NCBI GenBank assembly: GCA_037576195.1 | Contig: CM075104.1 | Coordinates: 378,775 to 442,774, forward strand | From: Phytoseiulus persimilis | Taxonomy: Eukaryota > Arthropoda > Arachnida > Mesostigmata > Phytoseiidae | Reading direction: 5' to 3' | DNA: 64,000 nucleotides | Shown: one piece after another, positions 46,160 to 56,907 of the stretch | Position numbering within the stretch: the stretch's first letter is position 1 | Layout: the number at the start of each line of letters is the position of its first letter | Notes under the pieces: generated by a model | What the model was told of the DNA's origin: nothing | Database searches by the model: none | Seen by the model: the letters and a program-made list of their open reading frames with translations, nothing else | Translations under genes and position numbers: made by a program

Positions 46160-48728
46160 CCAGCCGGCCTTCGGCCGACTGGAGTCGGCCGCGCTGCGCG
46201 CGCTTGGACAGCGCTCCCTGCCATCGAGGCACTTTTCCCTCCCTTCACTGGGTCAGCATTCCGATTTTGAAAAGTATGGTCAGATTGGTCTCGGAATCAC
46301 CCCTCCAAAGTTGGAAAGTAATGCTCAGATTGACCCCGGAATCACCCCTCCAGAGTTGGGAAGTAATGCTCAGATTGGTCTCGGAATCACCGCTCCGGAG
46401 TTGGAAAGTGATGCTCAGATTGACCCCGGAATCACCTCTCCAGAGTTGGAAAGTAATGCTCAGATTGACCCCGGAATCACCCCTCCAGAGTCGGAAAGTA
46501 ATGCTCAGATTTACCCCGGAATCACCCCTCCAGAGTTGGGAAATAATGCTCGAATTTACCCCGGAATCACCCCTCCAGAGTTGGGAAGTGATGCTCAGAT
46601 TGAGCCCGGAATCACCTCCCCAGAGTTGGAAAGAAATGCTCAGATTGGTCTCGGAATCACCCCTCCAGAGTTGGAAAGTAATGCTCAGATTGGTCTCGGA
46701 ATCACCCCTCCAGAGTTGGGGAGTAATGCTCAGATTGACCCCGGAATCACCCCTCCAGAGTTGGAAAGTAATGCTCAGATTGGTCTCGGAATCACCCCTT
46801 CAGAGTTGGGAAGTAATGCTCAGATTGACCCCGGAATCACCCCTCCAGAGTTGGGAAGTAATGCTCAGATCGGTCTCGAAATCACCCCTCCAGAGTTGGG
46901 AAGTAATGCTCAGTTTGACCCCGGAATCACCCCTCCAGAGTTGGAAAGAAATGCTCAGATTGGTTTCGGAATCACCCCTCCAGAGTTGGAAAGTAATGCT
47001 CAGATTGGTCTCGGAATCACCCCTCCAGAGTTGGGAGGTAATGCTCAGATTGACCCCGTAATCACCCCTGCAGAGTTGGAAAGTAATGCTCAGATTGACC
47101 CCGGAATCACCCCTCCAGAGTTGGAAAGTAATGCTCAGATTGGTCTCGGAATCACCCCTCCAGAGTTGGGAAGTAATGCTCAGATTGACCCCGGAATCAC
47201 CCCTCCAGAGTTGGAAAGTAATGCTCAGATTGGTCTCGGAATCACCCCTCCAGAGTTGGAAAGTAATGCTCAGATTGACCCCGGAATCACCCCTCCAGAG
47301 TTGGAAAGAAATGCCCAGATTGGTCTCGGAATCACCCCTCCAGAGTTGGGAAGTAACGCTCAGATTGACCCCGGAATCACCCCTCCAGAGTTGGAAAGAA
47401 ATGCCCAGATTGGTCTCGGAATCACCCCTCCAGACTTGGGAAGTAACGCTCAGATTGACCCCGGAATCACCCCTCCAGAGTTGGAAAGAAATGCTCAGAT
47501 CGGTCTGGAAATCACCCCTCCAGAGTTGGAAAGTAATGCTCAGATTGACCCCGGAATCACCCCTCCAGAGTTGGAAAGAAATGCCCAGATTGGTCTCGGA
47601 ATCACCCCTCCAGAGTTGGAAAGTAATGCTCAGATTGAGCCCGGGATCACCCCTCCAGAGTTGAGAAGAAATGCCCAGATTGGTCTCGAAATCACCCCTC
47701 CAGAGTTGGGAAGTAATGCTCAGATTGAACCCGGAATCACCCCTCCAGAGTTGGAAAGAAATGCCCAGATTGGTCCCGGAATCACCCCTCCAGAGTCGGA
47801 AAGTAATGCTCAGATCGGTCTCGAAATCACCCCTCCAGAGTTGGGAAGTAATGCTCAGATCGGTCTCGAAATCACCCCTCCAGAGTTGGGAAGTAATGCT
47901 CAGATTGACCCCGGAATCACCCCTCCAGAGTTGGAAAGAAATGCCCAGATTGGTCTCGGAATCACCCCTCCAGAGTTGGAAAGTAATGCTCAGATTGAGC
48001 CCGGAATCACCCCTCCAGAGTTGAGAAGAAATGCCCAGATTGGTCTCGAAATCACCCCTCCAGAGTTGGGAAGTAATGCTCAGATTGACCCCGGAATCAC
48101 CCCTCCAGAGTTGGAAAGTAATGCTCAGATTGAGCCCGGAATCACCCCTCCAGAGTCGGAAAGTAATGCTCAGATCGGTCTCGAAATCACCCCTCCAGAG
48201 TTGGGAAGTAATGCTCAGATCGGTCTCGAAATCACTCCTCCAGAGTTGGAAAGTAATGCTCAGATCGGTCTCGAAATCACCCCTCCAGAGTTGGGAAGTA
48301 ATGCTCAGATCGGTCTCGAAATCACCCCTCCAGAGTTGGGAAGTAATGCTCAGATCGGTCTCGAAATCACCCCTCCAGAGTTGGAAAGTAATGCTCAGAT
48401 CGGTCTCGAAATCACCCCTCCAGAGTTGGAAAGTAATGCTCAGATCGGTCTCGAAATTACCCCTCCAGAGTTGGGAAGTAATGCACCGATTGGTCTCGGA
48501 ATCACCCCTCCTCGTTCTGAAAAGTATCATCAGATCGGTTCCAGAATCACCCCTCCAGGTTTCAGAATGTATACTCAGACTCGTACCGGAATCACCTCTC
48601 CAGACTCGGGAGAGTATATTCGGTTTGGTCCCAGAATCACTCCCATATGTTCCAGAAAAAGTGCGGACGAACAGACAAACTGACAAACTGACAAACTTAC
48701 AGACGAAGCCGATTATATATAGTAAGGA
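46160..48728 (-). mobile_element. Helitron A2 inserted in BEL-1 Pol
   Basis: Minus strand A|TCCTTACTATATATAATCGG ... GTCGGCCGAAGGCCGGCTGG|T, the same ends as A1. It carries about 49 units of the 45-bp minisatellite with a local 360-bp (8-unit) duplication around 47521-48060. It splits BEL-1 between RNase H and integrase, so it is one of the youngest insertions here. A 1123-codon frame that appears to join BEL-1 RT to the repeats is an artefact of the open minisatellite. Confidence 0.92.
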
Positions 48729-50192
48729 TAGTTGACTTCGCTTCGACAAATCCTCGAACCCGGCTTCCAGCTCCGCATGGAAGTGCTGGCCTTGGATGTT
48801 CTTCAGGATAATTGTCTCGGCGACGGTGTACTCTTTCGTGGCGATCGACGCCAGCCACTGCGGTTTCAACTCCCGCCTGAATAACCTCCAGCGCCGCAAA
48901 TAAGCGACAACCCTGACTGTCTTTGCCCACGATGACATGGGCTTAATGTCGATCGGGTCCTGTTTCACCGCGACCGATCCTACGAAACATTGAGACCGTT
49001 TCTCGTTTGCGACTTCGAACTCATATTCGCTCGGATTTAAGCTATGATCCTCCGGTTTCCTGCCGGATTTTAACCATGCTGGGCCGTACAACCAAAAATT
49101 CCGAAGCTCATTTGAATCCAGCGCTGAGTTTCTGGAAAGCAAGTCGCAACTGTTTTCCTCCGACCGCACATAGCTCCATTGACTCGACTCGGACGACGCT
49201 TGAATTTCCTTCACCCGATTTTCGACGAACGCCTTCCATCTTTCTGGCTTGTCGCGTATCCAAGCTAGCACGCATGCATTGTCGCACCAGAAATTGATCG
49301 ACGCGAACGGCAAGCCAACTCCCTGGGTGATCTTTTTCGCGATCCTTACTGCCAAAACCGCGCCCAACAACTCCAGCCTGTGGATTGACCAATTCCCCTT
49401 CAACGGAGCCACTCTCCCTTTCGCCATGATCAACGAGACCGTGATCTGATTTCGATTCGAAACGTCCCTCGCGTATGCCACGCACCCATAGCCTGTGAGG
49501 CTTGCATCGCAAAACACGTGCAACTCCCGCACCGCAGTGCCTCGGCTACCTTTCGCCGCTAGAAAGTCCCTCGCTACGCTAATGTGCTTGATATTTTCGA
49601 GCCTGCGCGTGACATCTCTGTACTGCTCGAGATCTTCCCCAGCCAGAACCTGGTTCCAATCTAGCTTCTTCTGCCAATGATGCTGAAGTAAACACTTCAT
49701 GCCCAACGAGATCGGCGCCACGATTCCCAACGGATTCCCGGCGTTCTCTGCGCCTGCGATCAAATCATCTACATAGAAATACTTTTTCACAAACTCGAGT
49801 AACTCCTTGTCCTGCGGCCGATCCCTGATTTCATTCTCCAAATGGAGCCTGATGCCTGCACAGTGCTGGTAAGGCGCACTGACCAACCCGAAAGATAACC
49901 TACACGATTGCATTTCCCTGAGTGGGGCTCTCGGATTCTTACTTATGCCTATCGGCCACAAGAATTTCAGAAACTTCCTATGCCCCGGAGTTATCTCGAA
50001 CTGAAGGTATGCTTTCTCTATGTCAGCTGTGATCGCAATCGGAAGCTGCCGGAATTGGAGTATGACTGAGACAATGTCCGCGATGAGATTCTCGCCTTGA
50101 TACAACACGTCGTTCAAGCCAGCTTCGTTCCTCGAACGTGCACTTGCATCGTTCACCACTCTGACTTTCATCTTGGCTTCCGCCGAAGCTTG
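48729..50192 (-). pseudogene. BEL-1 reverse transcriptase and RNase H
   Basis: About 481 codons before the Helitron. RT motifs in order: VRVVNDASARSRNEAGLNDV, ITADIEKAYLQFEI, FGLVSAPYQHCAGI, the catalytic box KYFYVDDLIAG, then the RNase H region ELHVFCDASLTGYGCVAYAR and DNACVLAWIRDKPERWKAF. The frame joins the protease frame through a change at a run of eight A near 50193-50200. It ends SKRSQL at the Helitron edge. Confidence 0.95.
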
Positions 50193-51300
50193 TTTTTTTT
50201 ATAACCGCGAGCAACGGTAAATAATGGCATTGTTCACCCGGTTTTGGAGAATCCGCAAGCTCAATGAAACCCTGATCCAACAGGTCCACCATTTCGGTAT
50301 CAACTGCCTCTAAGAGCGCTTGATTCTTTTCTGTCTGAGCCAAAAAGCTTTTCAGACGCCGCAGCGTCAGCTCGCGGTTGTCTCCCAACGGATCTTTGTT
50401 CGGTTTGAACGGCAAATGAATAATATACCTCCCATCGGGTTTTCTCTGAGTAGTTGTACGAACGAATTCCGTCAACTCTTCATTAGGCGCTTCATCATTT
50501 TCCTTGAAATACGGTTCGATCCCGAGGACCTCCGTATCCCACAGGAACGAGATGTCCTCTGGATCATATTTCGAACGAACTGTCGCCGCGAGAGACACCG
50601 TCGCGCTGCCGCCTCGCTGGCTTTCCGCTCTGCCGTTCCATGCCTTTCTCTTTTGTTGGATCACTTTCACGAGAGCTGGGTTCAATTTAATTTCCTGATG
50701 TTGGCCCGTTCCGCATAGAAAATACCCGAACAGGGTTTCGATCGCAACGAATCCCCCTACCTTTTTGGTGTTCGTTCCCACGATGGGATATAAGTAGTCT
50801 ACCCCGACCAACATACAGATCTCTGCCGACCACGCTCCCTCATTACGATCCGCAATCGGCTGTAAGTTTCTCGTGAAATTAGCCTCCGGAAGAGTACCCT
50901 CCACCACGTTCGGCAACGCTGTCGCGTAAATGACCATGTGGTTGTCCGAGAATCTACTCTTCAGCGTGATCTCTACTATCCTCCCTTTGTACTTCTTAGG
51001 GTGCGCCTGACCTGCTGACTGCAGATAGAAATTTTCGGAGCCAACCTCCTTCGCTCCCAACAAATTCGCAAACCTATTGGAGATGAGAGTTTTCTGAGAC
51101 CCCGTATCCAGAACGATTCTACCTACTGCCACGCATTCGTCCGAAACTACCTCGACGTAACCCGTAGGCAATCTCTTCTCTGAAATGTTTGTGATCTTTA
51201 TCGAATTCACGCTGGTAACGTCCGCTCGACTTCCCGCTGGCGCCGCTGCCGCAACCCCAGCCGGCATCACGCAGAGTAACTTATGGTGACCCTTGCCACA
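50193..51300 (-). pseudogene. BEL-1 protease and start of RT
   Basis: Open from 51300. It begins with the last zinc knuckle (AKCGKGHHKLLC), then the protease with VGRIVLDTGSQKTLISNRF, a long linker (LVGVDYLYPIVGTNT, FGYFLCGTG) and the RT N-terminal region SFLWDTEVLGIEPYF, YIIHLPFKPNKDPLGDN. It runs in the same frame as gag but is separated from it by one TAA at about 51307-51309. It leaves the correct frame at an A8 run. Confidence 0.92.
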
Positions 51301-51306
51301 CTTCGC

Positions 51307-52692
51307 TTAACCCTTTGCCTTGCATTTGTCGACTCTGTGGTTCCGATCCAGACATTTGAAACAAGCATTCTTTGTCGTCGCGCACTTTCTCCGCTCTTCC
51401 GGAGACATCGGCTTCCTACAGTTACCACTAATATGCTGTCCTGAGCAAAAGATACACGAATGATCCGCGGACGAAGATGCAGTGACCGCAAAAGCATGCT
51501 GATTGCTTATCGAACCTGTTGGCCCCGCAGGGCTGAACCTGGGCTTGGTCTTTCGGCTGAACTGACTTTGCTGTGATGGCATTCTGGGTGACGCATCAAC
51601 CCTAGCTCTTGCCATTCCGTTGCTCGGAACAGGACTCGAGTGTGTTCTGAACACAGACGGTGACAACTTTCTCACTTGAAACTGTTCAGCTTCCAGAAAG
51701 TCCAGCAGTTCTTTTAACCTACAACTTCTCTCATCCTCATCTTGCCAACCTACTGCGTCGTCAAATCTTCGCCTACGATCATACGGCAACGCTTTCATAA
51801 TTATTCTAGTAGGGAAGGGGGACAGACCTTCATGGCTGTATCCAAGTGCGATGAGAGACTGGATATTCTGTGTGACATCCGTCACGAATTTCACAAAATT
51901 CGCGCCGTCGTTGAGGTTTCTTCTGTTGCACGCTTCGACCACGTTATCGACTAAACGGTCCTCTGCCACCGCAGTCTGCCCGAAGAGTTTGTAGACTGTG
52001 TCCCGTGCTATTTCGTAGTTGTCGCAATTCAGCTCCAGACTGGCAATGCAACTGACCACGTCTCTTCCAATGGTCTCCTTCAGCAGATGAAACTTCTCGA
52101 GAGGATCGATGTCGGTTGAGTCTACGTACAGGCGGAACGCATTCTGCCAGTTCTTGAATTTTACCGGGTCTCCGTCGAACTTCGGAACCCTTCTGATCAC
52201 CTCGTCCCAGGAGGTGCGTAGAAACGTGGGCGTTTTCGGAACCTCCGGTCGTCTCGTGTCCGAGATTTGAGGTTCGACGATTGAGCTCTGATGCTGAATC
52301 GAAATCGAGTTTCCTCGTGATCTTTCGTCCAGATAGGCTCCTGGATCGTTTTCCCGCAGGAATGGTTCCACGTCCAGTTCCATGTCGACCACTTTTGCCT
52401 CGTAGTCAAAAACCTTGGCTAACTCGGCCTCTGTTTGATCTGATGTCCATACCCCGGATTCCATTGCAGCTTCGGTCGCCGCCGAAAGCCGGGCTGCCTG
52501 CTTCTGCAACGACACCATCGCCGCGCGCACGCTCGCGATGGTTCTTTCCGATGCATCACCTGCTAATGCTTCTCGCACTTTCGTGCACGCCCCGGTGACC
52601 AACTGCCTCGCCAAAGACCATTTCTGTCGAAGTGGCACCATTCCTGTGCCTCCGGATGACAACTCCGCTCCAGCCTCTTGTTTGCTGGCCAT
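51307..52692 (-). CDS. BEL-1 Gag
   Basis: A 461-aa frame from MASKQEAGAELSSGG. The middle has the BEL/Pao Gag core (VPKFDGDPVKFKNWQNAFRL, DPLEKFHLLKETIG), then a Ser/Pro-rich part and zinc knuckles CIFCSGQHISGNC and CFKCLDRNHRVDKC. It stops at a TAA just before what is clearly a further knuckle (CGKGHHKLLC) in the same frame, so the stop sits where most BEL elements read on into Pol. The start is 107 bp after the primer-binding site. Confidence 0.93.
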   Translation of the reverse strand: MASKQEAGAELSSGGTGMVPLRQKWSLARQLVTGACTKVREALAGDASERTIASVRAAMVSLQKQAARLSAATEAAMESGVWTSDQTEAELAKVFDYEAKVVDMELDVEPFLRENDPGAYLDERSRGNSISIQHQSSIVEPQISDTRRPEVPKTPTFLRTSWDEVIRRVPKFDGDPVKFKNWQNAFRLYVDSTDIDPLEKFHLLKETIGRDVVSCIASLELNCDNYEIARDTVYKLFGQTAVAEDRLVDNVVEACNRRNLNDGANFVKFVTDVTQNIQSLIALGYSHEGLSPFPTRIIMKALPYDRRRRFDDAVGWQDEDERSCRLKELLDFLEAEQFQVRKLSPSVFRTHSSPVPSNGMARARVDASPRMPSQQSQFSRKTKPRFSPAGPTGSISNQHAFAVTASSSADHSCIFCSGQHISGNCRKPMSPEERRKCATTKNACFKCLDRNHRVDKCKAKG

Positions 52693-52794
52693 GTCGAGAG
52701 GGGAAACACCGCAGTGTCGGTTTCAAACCGCTTGACTTTAGTTGATGACTCAGCACCACGTGTCGCGTGCCGGCGTGCGTGGGTTCTTCTTTTA

Positions 52795-52808
52795 CAATTC
52801 TGACACCA
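52795..52808 (-). promoter_or_regulatory. BEL-1 primer-binding site
   Basis: Minus strand TGGTGTCAGAATTG, one base after the LTR end CA. Confidence 0.8.
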
Positions 52809-52809
52809 C

Positions 52810-53211
52810 TGTTGCCAAACCCGCTCGGGATCCTTGGGAAAGACACTGGTTGTTGGTCTACTGGCCGCAGCCGCCTGTCCGGACTCCGCAAAGCGAACTT
52901 GGTTAAAGATTTGCAAGCGTATCGCTCGCACCGTGTGCGTGTCGCTCACGGTCGGGTTGCAACTTGTGTGTTGTCGGCTGTTCGCAGACAGTCGACCACA
53001 CCGCAGTGATGTTCGCTTCACGGAGCCGACGTGCAACGTTGGCTCGTTTATTTCGGATGGACAGATATGCACTCTCGGCCCTCTATCCACTGGCCGTAAT
53101 AATACTCTAGTAGCGTTTCTGGAACGCTAGAGACTCTGAGCTCCAGAGCGGTGCTCTGGAGCTTGCCGAAACTCCACGGTCTCCGGAGAGACCTTGGAAG
53201 ATTCCGCAACA
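52810..53211 (-). repeat. BEL-1 5' LTR
   Basis: Same sequence as the 3' LTR at 43929-44330, followed outward by the target duplication GGTCC. Confidence 0.95.
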
Positions 53212-53216
53212 GGTCC

Positions 53217-53508
53217 CAGCCAAATTCTGCGCGTGTTCGTGTCGTCCCTGAGTGTTTCGGGCCCTTTTGCCGGTACCTCCTACTCAGTAGCGTAGCGAGC
53301 CTCCATGATGCCCGGGGCGGATTTCATGCCCCCCCCCCTCCTTCCTCTTTCTTGGGTTCTGAGAAGGTGAATGCGTTTTATTCTCACTGAATGTATCTTT
53401 GTATGTCCTCGGAGATGAAATATGATCATCTGAAATGGAGATCTTCAGAGCAATGGAGACAACTTGCGCAAGCTTACCCCAATATGAGCAACCAGAATCT
53501 ATCTATTA
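53217..53508. other. BEL-2 flank, no gene recognised
   Basis: Non-coding sequence between the BEL-1 insertion and a Helitron fragment. It includes a run of ten C around 53330. Confidence 0.5.
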
Positions 53509-53815
53509 TCTATATATATAAAAATCCAGGGTCTGTTTGTTTGTTTGTTTGTTTGTTTGTTTGTTTGTCTGTTTGTTTGTTTGTCCTCAATAGGCTCCTC
53601 CGGTATTGATCGGATCGACTTGGAACAAACTGCATAATGTAGGGCGACTCACCGGGAAGGACATAGGCCACCCACTCCTTCCCCCCTCCCCCTCCCCTCC
53701 TCCCCCCCTCGCGATTTACCCCAACTTTGACCCCCTCCATACTGTCACCCGCATCCAAATTCTGACGATAAGGTGCACCGCCCCGTTATGACGCCAGCCA
53801 GACTCATCCCATCGT
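53509..53815 (+). mobile_element. Helitron B 5' fragment, plus orientation
   Basis: A|TCTATATATATAAAAATCC, then (TTTG)n and the conserved 5' domain to ccagccagactcatcccatcg, where similarity to B1-B4 ends. It cuts BEL-2 Pol just after HIDVAPAN. No minisatellite or 3' end. Confidence 0.85.
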
Positions 53816-55136
53816 TCGCCGGCGCGACGTCTATGTGAAGCTGATCTGTTTTCTGGTTCCAACTTATTCCTGGGAATTTGAAATCCTCTTGATCGAAGGA
53901 GATCTGAACATCTGGGTCGCTGAGCGATCTTTCTATCTCTCGACCTAACGCTGAACTATTTGTTGCCCATTTCCGCAGCCTGAAACCTCCCGTCTGGAAC
54001 GCCTCGAACATGAACTTGAAACACTCCGCGCCTTCGTTTCTGAATCTACTGTGAAGACCAGATCGTCCATGTAGAAGTGTTGTTCTACATCTTTCAGAAA
54101 GTGTGCTTTGTCTGGGTGTTGTTGCGCGAGGTATCTGATATGGTACGTCAACCCGGCGCAATGAATGAATGGCGACGCTGATGTCCCGAAATCGAGCGTG
54201 GTACTCCAAAACTCTTTGATCGGCGCCCGCGGATCGCTGCTAATTCCCGGGGCCCAAAAAAATCTCAAGAGAGTGCGGTGGTCGGGGCGGATCCTGTATT
54301 GTAGGAATGCTTTCTCATTGTCCGATACCACCGCGATCTCATCCCTTCTGAATCTCAACAGGACCTTGAAAATGTCCGGCAATAGGTTCGGACCATCGTG
54401 GAGAACGTCGTTGAGCGCTGCCTCGTCCTTTCTGTGCGCGCCCGCGTCCTTCACGACTCTGACCTTTAGAAGCTTTTATTCTGGGTCTCTCTTGACCACC
54501 GGCAGAATCGGGAGATAATGAACTAATTCGCCTGGCCTTTTCGGTGATGCTAATTCCGCGTAGCCTTTCCCTATGTACCGACTCATCTCTTCATCTACTG
54601 CCGCGAGGAGTTCTCTGTCTTTGGAAGCCTTGAATAGAAATCTCTTTAAGCTGCCTCGCGCGATATTCTCGTTTTTCCCCCAGCGTTCTCAGATTCTCCT
54701 TGAAAGGGAGACTGACCATGTATCGGCCTTCTTCTAGCCTCTCCAGATTGTTTTTGAAAAAAATCTGTAGTTCTGCCTCGACCGCGTCGCCCGACTCCTG
54801 GCCTGGATCTTCGATCCCCAGCAATTCTGTTGACCACAGAAGGTGCAGGTCGGCTTTGATTTCCTCATGGAATGCTGACCTGTCGGCGGTCTCTGACTGC
54901 GCGTTTTCGGCTGAGCTCAAAACAGCTGGACTGGATGTAGTCGGTGCTGTGCCGGTTTCCGGCGTGCTAACCGCTGTTGCTGTTGCCATACTGACAACTT
55001 GTGCGGATCTTAGTCTGGTACCTGGCTTTCCGGTTTTCGGAATTTTTTTCGGAACAGTTTCGGATTTCCTGGGGATGCTCCTTCTCAGCTGCGCGTTGGC
55101 ATCCGAATTTCTTCTCAATGATTCTGACTGCTTCAT
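53816..55136 (-). pseudogene. BEL-2 reverse transcriptase remnant
   Basis: Frame 54591-55136 has LHLLWSTELLGIEDPGQESG and YMVSLPFKENLRTLGEKREY, the start of BEL/Pao Pol. Frames 53945-54454 and 53745-54209 give AALNDVLHDGPNLLPDIFKV, VSDNEKAFLQYRI, SASPFIHCAG and the catalytic box QHFYMDDLVFTVD. Protease, RNase H and integrase are missing, and the RT ends at a Helitron fragment at 53815. Clearly older and more decayed than BEL-1. Confidence 0.9.
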
Positions 55137-55784
55137 CGTACTGGTCCGGGCTGAATTCTAAGTGTGCGATCTCGAAGGATGGGGGTCCTTGCAGCGCCTC
55201 CTTCAATAGCGTGAATTTCTCGATGGGGTCCATCCCCCTCTTGTGGACGTGGACGTTGAAGAGTTGCCACCACTCCCGAAACCTCTTCAAGTCGACCGTG
55301 AACTTCGGTAGTTTGAAGTGATTGCTTGCAGTCTGGCACGCGTGGGTTGGTGCTGGCGTCTTCGGCCCGTGGTCTGGTGCTTCTCTCGACCGGCTCGCGT
55401 GCGCTGCTGCCGTTTTCTTCTTCAGGAAACTTACGGTGCGAGCGTACTGTTTGTCGTAAGCTGCAACCCGCTCCATCGCGTCGTCGAATTGGGCGATGGC
55501 GCATTTGACGAGTAGCGGGGTGATCTGGGAGTTGAGTGAGCGCAACTCCGAGTAGATGTCATCGAATTCTTGCCACTCCGCGTCAATCTTTCCGCTGGTA
55601 CTTCAACCTCCGTCTTCGCCTCGAGGTCCCTAGCTTTCTTCGTGAATCTAGTTCTGACGTTCCGTCGCACCTCGATCAATGTGGTGAACTCTGTCTGTTC
55701 CTCGACGGTTGGGACTCGGGACCTGAGCTGTGTCTCGGCGTCCAGCTCGAGCTGATCGGCGTCCTCCAACGGTGTGGACGCCAT
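54967..55784 (-). pseudogene. BEL-2 Gag remnant
   Basis: Starts MASTPLEDADQLELDAE at 55784 and continues after a frame change as SNHFKLPKFTVDLKRFREWW and DPIEKFTLLKEALQGPPSFE, the BEL/Pao Gag core also seen in BEL-1. The zinc knuckles and protease are deleted, so Gag runs directly into Pol sequence near 55030-55100. Confidence 0.85.
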
Positions 55785-56184
55785 CGTCGAGACTGATTCC
55801 GGAACCTCTCGCGGCCGTGACAGTGTCGGCGCGCTGAGCCTCGGAAAAGCAAATCAACGAACTGGACTCGCCTTGGTAATGAAATCCAGCCGCCTGGGGT
55901 GGTTGCACTTGAAGCACTGGAGCCGGACACCGATTGCGGGATGCGCGCGTGAGGAACGCCTTCGCTGACGCAGCACTTTTGAAGTTGTTGGAGCTTGGAT
56001 ATTTCCCCGAAATATCCGCTGCGAGTCACACGTGGGACTGTGAGGACTCCTCGATAGCTGATTGCCCTCTTCGGCCGTCTGGATGAACTGAATAATGCGA
56101 CGAACTCTGTCCGAAGTCACGCCGCCTGAATCGGCGGATCTGGAATCCTGGTTGACGCTTCTTCTTGAGACTGGCTGGGGTCGT

Positions 56185-56201
56185 TTAACTCGCTGCCACC
56201 A
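56185..56201 (-). promoter_or_regulatory. BEL-2 primer-binding site
   Basis: Minus strand TGGTGGCAGCGAGTTAA directly after the LTR end GGCATCACA. It differs from the BEL-1 site, so the two BEL elements use different primer tRNAs. Confidence 0.75.
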
Positions 56202-56497
56202 TGTGATGCCACAGTTTGGACTTATACTACGAGAGGGAATACTCTGGTCTGGATCTGGAATCCTCCTGTAGACGCCGTCGTGGCCGCTCTCTCTCGTGCT
56301 CGGTGCGTTGTCTCTCAAACGCTGTGAGACACCTTACTGCTTACCGACCGACTGTCGGCTGCCCACCGGCATCGCCGCTGCCGGCGCATGCGCAGTCGGC
56401 CTGTCGCACAGAGAGAACAGCACGCGGCGTACAGTCGAGGATGTACTTCATTCGGTGTTATCAATAAACTCGCAAGCACTCTGTTGAGTGCGTGACA
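56202..56497 (-). repeat. BEL-2 5' LTR (296 bp)
   Basis: Minus strand TGTCACGCACTCAACAGAG ... CTGTGGCATCACA. It is homologous to the split LTR at 33182-43924. The start forms a short inverted repeat (TGTCACGCACTCAACA). A primer-binding site and gag follow. Confidence 0.85.
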
Positions 56498-56786
56498 GAA
56501 GCATTTCGCGGCGGTGCGGCCACAGAAGGTCAAGAATCCGGGAGAACTCCACGAAGCGATCACCAAAATGGATATTCCAGGCTACACTAAAACGGCTGAC
56601 GGCAATCGCCTGTTGAGCTTCCATTTGCCACGAAGTGACAGTGTTCTAGTGACTAGTCGTCGACAGTTGAATCTGCTCCAAAAGGCACGAATTCTCCAAG
56701 CAGATGCCACCTACGGTGTTGTACCTCGCAACTTCGGAAAACAACTGTTCACTGTACACGCGAACCTTCAGGGCCATCTTCGATGA
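56498..56786 (+). pseudogene. MULE-type transposase fragment
   Basis: About 95 codons are open. The end reads LLQKARILQADATYGVVPRN and GKQLFTVHANLQGH, matching the region around the first catalytic Asp of MULE-family (Mutator-like) transposases, where an AD-TF/Y-VVP-F-QL-T-H pattern is usual. The frame ends soon after, and the rest of the DDE domain is missing. It lies between the BEL-2 LTR and the satellite, so it is a relic cut by one or both. Confidence 0.6.
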
Positions 56787-56907
56787 GCGCGTCGGAAACG
56801 ACGTGAGCAGAATTCAACCGTTGGTGGAATAAATATTGAGCCATGTTCGAACTAGTGAAATCCCCCGTATTGTATCATCTAGCCTCGCTGAATGATTGAT
56901 TCTGTTC

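Larger units (their letters stand above)
43929..53211 (-). mobile_element. BEL-1, recent BEL/Pao retrotransposon
   Basis: Two 402-bp LTRs (43929-44330 and 52810-53211) that look identical by eye, and a perfect 5-bp target duplication GGTCC (43924-43928 and 53212-53216), enclose gag, protease, RT, RNase H and integrase sequences on the minus strand. Identical LTRs mean recent insertion. Pol is split by Helitron A2. Three frame changes and one in-frame stop are also present. Confidence 0.95.
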
